A DNA stretch of 64,000 nt from Mitsuaria chitosanitabida ATCC BAA-476 = NBRC 102408 (lineage in GTDB: Bacteria > Pseudomonadota > Gammaproteobacteria > Burkholderiales > Burkholderiaceae_C), in assembly GCF_001598255.1 (NCBI RefSeq), contig NZ_BCYP01000011.1, positions 62,001 to 126,000 on the forward strand, read 5' to 3'. This document shows, one piece after another, positions 60,147 to 64,000 of this stretch. The notes under the pieces are model-generated. The model did no database searches and was not told the DNA's origin. It was given only the letters and a program-made list of their open reading frames with translations. The position numbers and the translations under genes are program-made. Position 1 is the first letter of the stretch; each line of letters starts with the position of its first letter.

Positions 60147-61445
60147 CTATGTCCGCTTCCGCGGCGGGAGCAGGGCCTTGGGCACCCGCGCCGCGACGCC
60201 GACGCTGCGGCCGGCGAGGTTGGGCACGCTGTAGCGGACGGCGCTGCCGAGGACCTGCGCGGCCTCGGACAGCGTCAGGCCGTAGTCCTGCTCCAGCCAA
60301 CGGATCAGCCCCGTGCTCGCGGCCTTCAGCGCCTCGTCCAGCGAGCCCGCCTGGCCGAGCGCCATGAGCTCGGTGTCCGACTCCACGCGCGGCAAGGGCA
60401 GCGACCGGCCCTTGATCAGCTCGACGCGAAAGCTCACGTCCATCGAGGTCTCCAGCGCGTACTGCGAGGTCTCGCCGTCACCCTGCAGCGCATGCGCGTC
60501 GCCGAGGTAGAGCAGGGCGCCCGGCTGCTGGACGGGCAGGTAGACCGTCGCGCCCGCGACCACTTCGGGGAAGTCCATGTTGCCGCCCGAGCGACCGGTA
60601 TCGCCCGTGGACATCGGCGCCGAGCCGAAGCCGGGCGCCAGGCCCAGGCCGCCCAGCATCGGCCGCAGCGGCGCCGCGAAGTCCTTCAGCGCACCGGTCG
60701 CGCCCTCCGGCCGCGCGACGCCGGCCTTGCGGTCCAGGATCCAGCGCACCGGCTTGCCGAGCTCACCGGCGCGGGCCACCAGGCTGCCGCCCAGCGCGCG
60801 TCCGACGATGCTGTCCAGGCTGTCGGCCCAGTCGCGGTTGGGCGTCAGCGACACCAGGTGCACGACCAGCGTGTCGCCGGGCTCGGCGCCGCTGATGAAG
60901 AAGGGGCCCGTCTGCGGGTTGCCGAACAGCGCGCGCGTCACGCCGCGCTCGTCGACGCCGCCCGAGTCGATGGTGCGTGTGCGCACCGTGTCGCCGGGCC
61001 AGATCGTCAGTACCGGCTCGCGGTCCGCGGTGAAGAGGTTGGAGAAGTCGCTGGGCTCGAAGCGGTGCTCGCGGGCGCCACCAGCGGGGCGCTCGGGCAG
61101 CAGCCGCGCGTGGAAGGCATGCCGCAGACGCACGCCGGGATGGTTGGAGTCCGGCCAGTCGGCTTCGCCGATGAAGCGCTGACCGTCGATGCGGCCCTCG
61201 TAGGTGTAGGTCTCGCCCTTGCGGTCGCGGGCGGTGAAGCGCAGCGTTCCCGCGTCCTCGGTACCTTGCAGGGCGTCGCCGTCGAGCGTGCCGCTCAGCC
61301 GGGGGCCGTCCCGCACGAGACTCAGCGTGGCGTAGGCGCGCGTGCCCCACAGGTCGGTGGCCACCAGCCAGTGCTGGGTCGTGGTGGCCAGCGCGGCGAG
61401 CGGCGACAGCAACAGGATGGCGGCGAAACACGAGAACGAGCGCAT
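60147..61445 (-). CDS. Exported acetamidase/formamidase-like protein
   Basis: This 432-residue protein has a signal peptide (MRSFSCFAAILLLSPLAALA) and the FmdA/AmdA fold: VLTIWPGDTVRTRTIDSGG, ISGAEPGDTLVVHL, GGNMDFPEVVAGATVYLPV and YLGDAHALQGDGE. FmdA-like enzymes hydrolyse formamide or acetamide; the family's exported members are poorly studied. AGGAGG precedes ATG 61445. About 120 residues between the signal and the FmdA core form an extra domain that I do not recognise. Confidence 0.88.
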   Translation of the reverse strand: MRSFSCFAAILLLSPLAALATTTQHWLVATDLWGTRAYATLSLVRDGPRLSGTLDGDALQGTEDAGTLRFTARDRKGETYTYEGRIDGQRFIGEADWPDSNHPGVRLRHAFHARLLPERPAGGAREHRFEPSDFSNLFTADREPVLTIWPGDTVRTRTIDSGGVDERGVTRALFGNPQTGPFFISGAEPGDTLVVHLVSLTPNRDWADSLDSIVGRALGGSLVARAGELGKPVRWILDRKAGVARPEGATGALKDFAAPLRPMLGGLGLAPGFGSAPMSTGDTGRSGGNMDFPEVVAGATVYLPVQQPGALLYLGDAHALQGDGETSQYALETSMDVSFRVELIKGRSLPLPRVESDTELMALGQAGSLDEALKAASTGLIRWLEQDYGLTLSEAAQVLGSAVRYSVPNLAGRSVGVAARVPKALLPPRKRT

Positions 61446-61586
61446 GGGGCGGATCCTCCTGGGGTCGCGGAGCGTAGCAGCACCGCCGAGCGTGCCCCCA
61501 AAGGTCATGCGCCAGCACCGGGCTTGCGTGAGACCTCATCGGCGTGGCGCTCGTCGCCTCGAGGGATCTCGGATGCCGCCCAGCGG

Positions 61587-62231
61587 TCAGCGCGTCAGTC
61601 GCACCGTCTCCGGCGTCAGCCGGTAGCCGCTCGTGGCCAGCGCCGATGCGCTCGCGTGCACATCGAGGCGGCCGGTCACCGTGACGATCGCCATCGACCG
61701 CACGCCGGGGATTCGCCGCGGCGCCTTCACGTGGACGATCTGGTTCGGCGGCGGTGGCGGGCTGTGGATGCAGGCACCGTAGTAGGGCACGAGCAGGAAC
61801 TCGTCGGTGCCGCCCCAGCCCACGGCCAGCGGCACGACGTAGCCGCGCAGACGCACGCGTTGCCCGTCGAGATCGGGCCTCACCGGCGCGCGCTCGAAGG
61901 CGTCCCGCATCTCCGCCATCAGCCGGCGTGCCTGGGGATCGTCGTCGGCCATCGCGGCGAGCGCCTCCGTGTCCAGCGTCCCGGTCGCGCCGCTGTCGCG
62001 TCCCGCGGGGTGCCGGGGATCCCAGCCCGGCGGCATCAGGTCCGTCCAGGCGAGCTCGCGCACGCCGGCCGGCAAGGGTTCCTCCGGGGAGCGTCGGGAC
62101 TGTTGGTCGATGCGGGTCGAGCTCAGGTCGCGGATCGCCAGCACGGTGGGCACCGCGGTCGCGATGGCGGCGACCAGGCCCACGCGGGCCCACCAGGGCC
62201 AGCGGCCCGTCGCTCCGGCGCGGCCGATCAA
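61587..62231 (-). CDS. DUF3299 protein, copy 2
   Basis: This 214-residue protein has an N-terminal membrane helix/signal (WWARVGLVAAIATAVPTVLA) and the DUF3299 core: PPGWDPRHP, RLRGYVVPLAV, and FLLVPYYGACIHSPPPPPNQ with its conserved Cys and His. The TTG start overlaps the stop of the upstream DUF3299 gene (TTGA). DUF3299 belongs to zinc-responsive ABC-type operons in some bacteria (I recall PA4063-PA4066 of Pseudomonas aeruginosa); metal handling is an inference. Confidence 0.87.
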   Translation of the reverse strand: MIGRAGATGRWPWWARVGLVAAIATAVPTVLAIRDLSSTRIDQQSRRSPEEPLPAGVRELAWTDLMPPGWDPRHPAGRDSGATGTLDTEALAAMADDDPQARRLMAEMRDAFERAPVRPDLDGQRVRLRGYVVPLAVGWGGTDEFLLVPYYGACIHSPPPPPNQIVHVKAPRRIPGVRSMAIVTVTGRLDVHASASALATSGYRLTPETVRLTR

Positions 62232-62920
62232 CGCGGCGGACTCCGGTAGGCCTCGACGCGGCCCGCCTCCAGGCGGTAGCCGCTGACCCCCATCTCGCTC
62301 GGCTGGCGATCGAGCTTGAGCACGCCGCTCGCCCAGACCGTGTCCATCGCCCGCAACTGCCTAGCCGGCTGCGCGAGCCGCACCAGCACGATCTGGTTGG
62401 CGGGCGGCGGAGGCATGTGGATGCAGGCGCCGAAGTAGGGAACCAGCAGGAACTCGCGCACGCCGTCGCGGTCCGCCTGCAGCGGCACGACGTAGCCGGG
62501 CAGGCGCACCGGGGCGTCCTGCAGCGACTCGACGAGCGGCGCGTTGTCCAGCTCGTCGCGCAGGTCCGCCATCAGCGAGGCCGTGCGCGGGCTGCTGTCG
62601 CTCAGCCGGCCGAGGTTGAGGTCGCGGAATCGCTTCATCGGATCCCAGCCGGGTGGCACCAGCTGGAGCCAGGTGAGCTCGCGATAGCCGGTGGCCGGCG
62701 TGCTGGCCGCGGGGGCGCTCGGCGCCGTCGTGCCGGGCGCGGCCGCCGCCGCGAGGGTGGGCGTCATGACGAGCGCCGTGATCGCAGTGAGCGCGGCGGC
62801 CACGTTGAACGTGGCGATCGCGGCGATGACGGTCGTGGCGCGGGCGGCGATCCGTCCCCGAGGGCGACGACGGCGCGCCGCCGTGGTGCTGTCGACGATG
62901 ATGGGATCGGAACAGGGCAT
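62228..62920 (-). CDS. DUF3299 protein, copy 1
   Basis: This 230-residue protein has an Arg-rich head, a hydrophobic helix (VIAAIATFNVAAALTAITAL), and the DUF3299 core: PPGWDPMKRF, RLPGYVVPLQAD, and FLLVPYFGACIHMPPPPANQ with the Cys-x-His pair. It begins two bases after the permease stop and overlaps the second DUF3299 gene. The two copies differ outside the core (the head, and RDGVREF versus GGTDEF), so the duplication is not recent. Confidence 0.88.
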   Translation of the reverse strand: MPCSDPIIVDSTTAARRRRPRGRIAARATTVIAAIATFNVAAALTAITALVMTPTLAAAAAPGTTAPSAPAASTPATGYRELTWLQLVPPGWDPMKRFRDLNLGRLSDSSPRTASLMADLRDELDNAPLVESLQDAPVRLPGYVVPLQADRDGVREFLLVPYFGACIHMPPPPANQIVLVRLAQPARQLRAMDTVWASGVLKLDRQPSEMGVSGYRLEAGRVEAYRSPPR

Positions 62921-62922
62921 GG

Positions 62923-64000
62923 TCAGACTTTCGGAGAGAGCCCGTCGCTCAGCGACAGGGCGTAGGCCCGCAGGCCGGGCAGGAGGCTCGCGGCCCAGCC
63001 GAGCGCGGTGATCTCGCCCAGCAGTCGCCACTCGGCCATCGTCGGCAGGCCGGCCGTCAGCCCGATGCCGAAACGCAGTCGCACCCATGGCCCCAGGCCC
63101 GCGATCAGCAGCAGGCACAGCACCGCGCCCAAGGCGACCCCGCAGAGCGTGACCCCCATGCCTTCGGCCGCCAGCAGGCTGAAGATCCGCATCGGGCTGG
63201 CGCCGACGGCGCGCAGGATGGCCAGCTCGCGCCGGCGCTCGTTGAGGCCGGCCAGGATCACCGCCACCAGCCCGCACAGGCTGACCGCGGCGACCAGCGC
63301 GCTCATCAGCGCGAGGCTGCGCTCGCCGAGGGCGACGACGTCCCAGAGCTCGTCCAGCGCGACGCCGGGCAGTACCGCCATCAGCGGCTCGCCCGGGAAG
63401 TCGTTGATCCGCCGCTGCGTCGAGAACACTGCCGTGCGACGCTTCAGACCGACCAGCGCGGCGGTCACCTGATGCGGTGTCAGGTCTTGTCCACGCAACG
63501 CGTCGACCGCGACCGCGGCGCCAGGGATGGGCGCGCCGGCGACCCAGTCCAGGTGGATGGCCTCCATCGCCGCCAGGCCGATGTGGAGCGACCGGTCCAC
63601 CGGCGTCCCCGTACGGGCCAGCACACCGATCACCTGGAAGGGCTTGTCGGCATGGTCATTGGCCGCAAGGGCGCCATCGCCATGGCTGAGCACCAGCTTG
63701 TCGCCGAGCCGGTAGCCCAGCGACGCGGCCACGTCCGCCCCGAGCACCACGCCGAACAGGTCCGGCGGCAGGCCCCGCGCGGGCATCGTGTCGTCGAAGG
63801 CCCGCCCTTGCGCCAGCGCGAGGGGCAGATCCTCCCCATGGCGGAAGTGGGTGAAGTAGGCGCTGCTGGTCGCCACGACGGGGAAGCCGCGGTGCGAGTC
63901 GCCCAGCGAGATCGGCACCACCCAGTCGACCGCCGGCAGCCGGCTCAGCGCCTCGACGCTGGACCACTGGATGTTGTTGGTCGCGCCGCCGATGCGGAAC
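62923..64000 (-). CDS. FtsX-like ABC-transporter permease (5' end beyond window)
   Basis: At least 358 residues are open to the right edge. A periplasmic MacB_PCD-like domain comes first (TNNIQWSSVEALSRLPAVDW, FPVVATSSAYFTHFRHGEDL). A cytosolic/membrane FtsX domain follows with three helices, AGLNERRRELAILRAVGASPMRIF and the C-terminal helix. It would pair with an ATPase encoded outside the window. Together with DUF3299 it resembles the PA4064-PA4066-type system. The substrate, possibly zinc-related, is unknown. Confidence 0.9.
   Translation of the reverse strand, partial: FRIGGATNNIQWSSVEALSRLPAVDWVVPISLGDSHRGFPVVATSSAYFTHFRHGEDLPLALAQGRAFDDTMPARGLPPDLFGVVLGADVAASLGYRLGDKLVLSHGDGALAANDHADKPFQVIGVLARTGTPVDRSLHIGLAAMEAIHLDWVAGAPIPGAAVAVDALRGQDLTPHQVTAALVGLKRRTAVFSTQRRINDFPGEPLMAVLPGVALDELWDVVALGERSLALMSALVAAVSLCGLVAVILAGLNERRRELAILRAVGASPMRIFSLLAAEGMGVTLCGVALGAVLCLLLIAGLGPWVRLRFGIGLTAGLPTMAEWRLLGEITALGWAASLLPGLRAYALSLSDGLSPKV

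Overview
This is chromosomal DNA of very high GC content from a betaproteobacterium, most likely order Burkholderiales and near Roseateles, Mitsuaria or Pelomonas. This assignment is inferred from gene content, not from a database match. The supporting signs are an EarP-type elongation factor P with Arg32, a PEP-CTERM protein, the map-glnD-mnmH string, the PIMT-rhodanese-TolC string, GluQ-RS and a KdpFABC/KdpDE system. I see no phage, insertion sequence, integrase or CRISPR array. High GC leaves long open frames on the strand opposite most genes, and these were treated as shadows.

Layout. 1-9.1 kb: an SPFH/SHOCT protein with a DUF4178 zinc-ribbon protein (cut by the left edge), a small secreted protein, two LysR regulators each divergent from an MFS transporter, and an orphan ModA-like binding protein. 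9.1-19.2 kb: a PEP-CTERM protein, then a complete potassium-uptake locus (an extra micro-ORF, kdpF, kdpA, kdpB, kdpC, a TorF-type porin, kdpD, kdpE). 19.3-23.0 kb: a phasin-like protein, a luciferase-like oxidoreductase, a 410-base gap with a promoter-like signal and a mini-ORF, then an RNA-repair cassette of an ATP-dependent RNA ligase and an HD-Pnk end-healing enzyme. 23.1-28.5 kb: an AhpD-like protein and AraC regulator, two class I glutamine amidotransferases, a membrane protein and a serine beta-lactamase-like lipoprotein, with two striking arrays of hexanucleotide repeats. 28.8-33.1 kb: moaE, an S66 carboxypeptidase, and clpB behind a sigma-32-type promoter. 33.1-43.2 kb: DUF599, pirin, LysR, gluQ, a duplicated FKBP, then mnmH, glnD, map and uppP on the minus strand. 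43.5-57.4 kb: TetR with an operator-like palindrome, PIMT, rhodanese, TolC, yaaA, a prolyl hydroxylase, an acid-shock-like protein, efp/earP divergent from uvrC, a lipoprotein, pgsA, hupB, tRNA-Val, ppiD and tRNA-His. 57.5-64 kb: GNAT, hemolysin III, two unknown proteins, an FmdA-like protein, and the end of an FtsX/DUF3299 operon cut by the right edge.

Most of the window is ordinary housekeeping. The items that deserve a second look are the RNA ligase/HD-Pnk pair with its unusual leader, the two hexamer-repeat arrays (one translated into the beta-lactamase-like protein), the extra micro-ORF and porin within the kdp locus, the recent FKBP duplication, and the tandem DUF3299 pair beside an FtsX permease.
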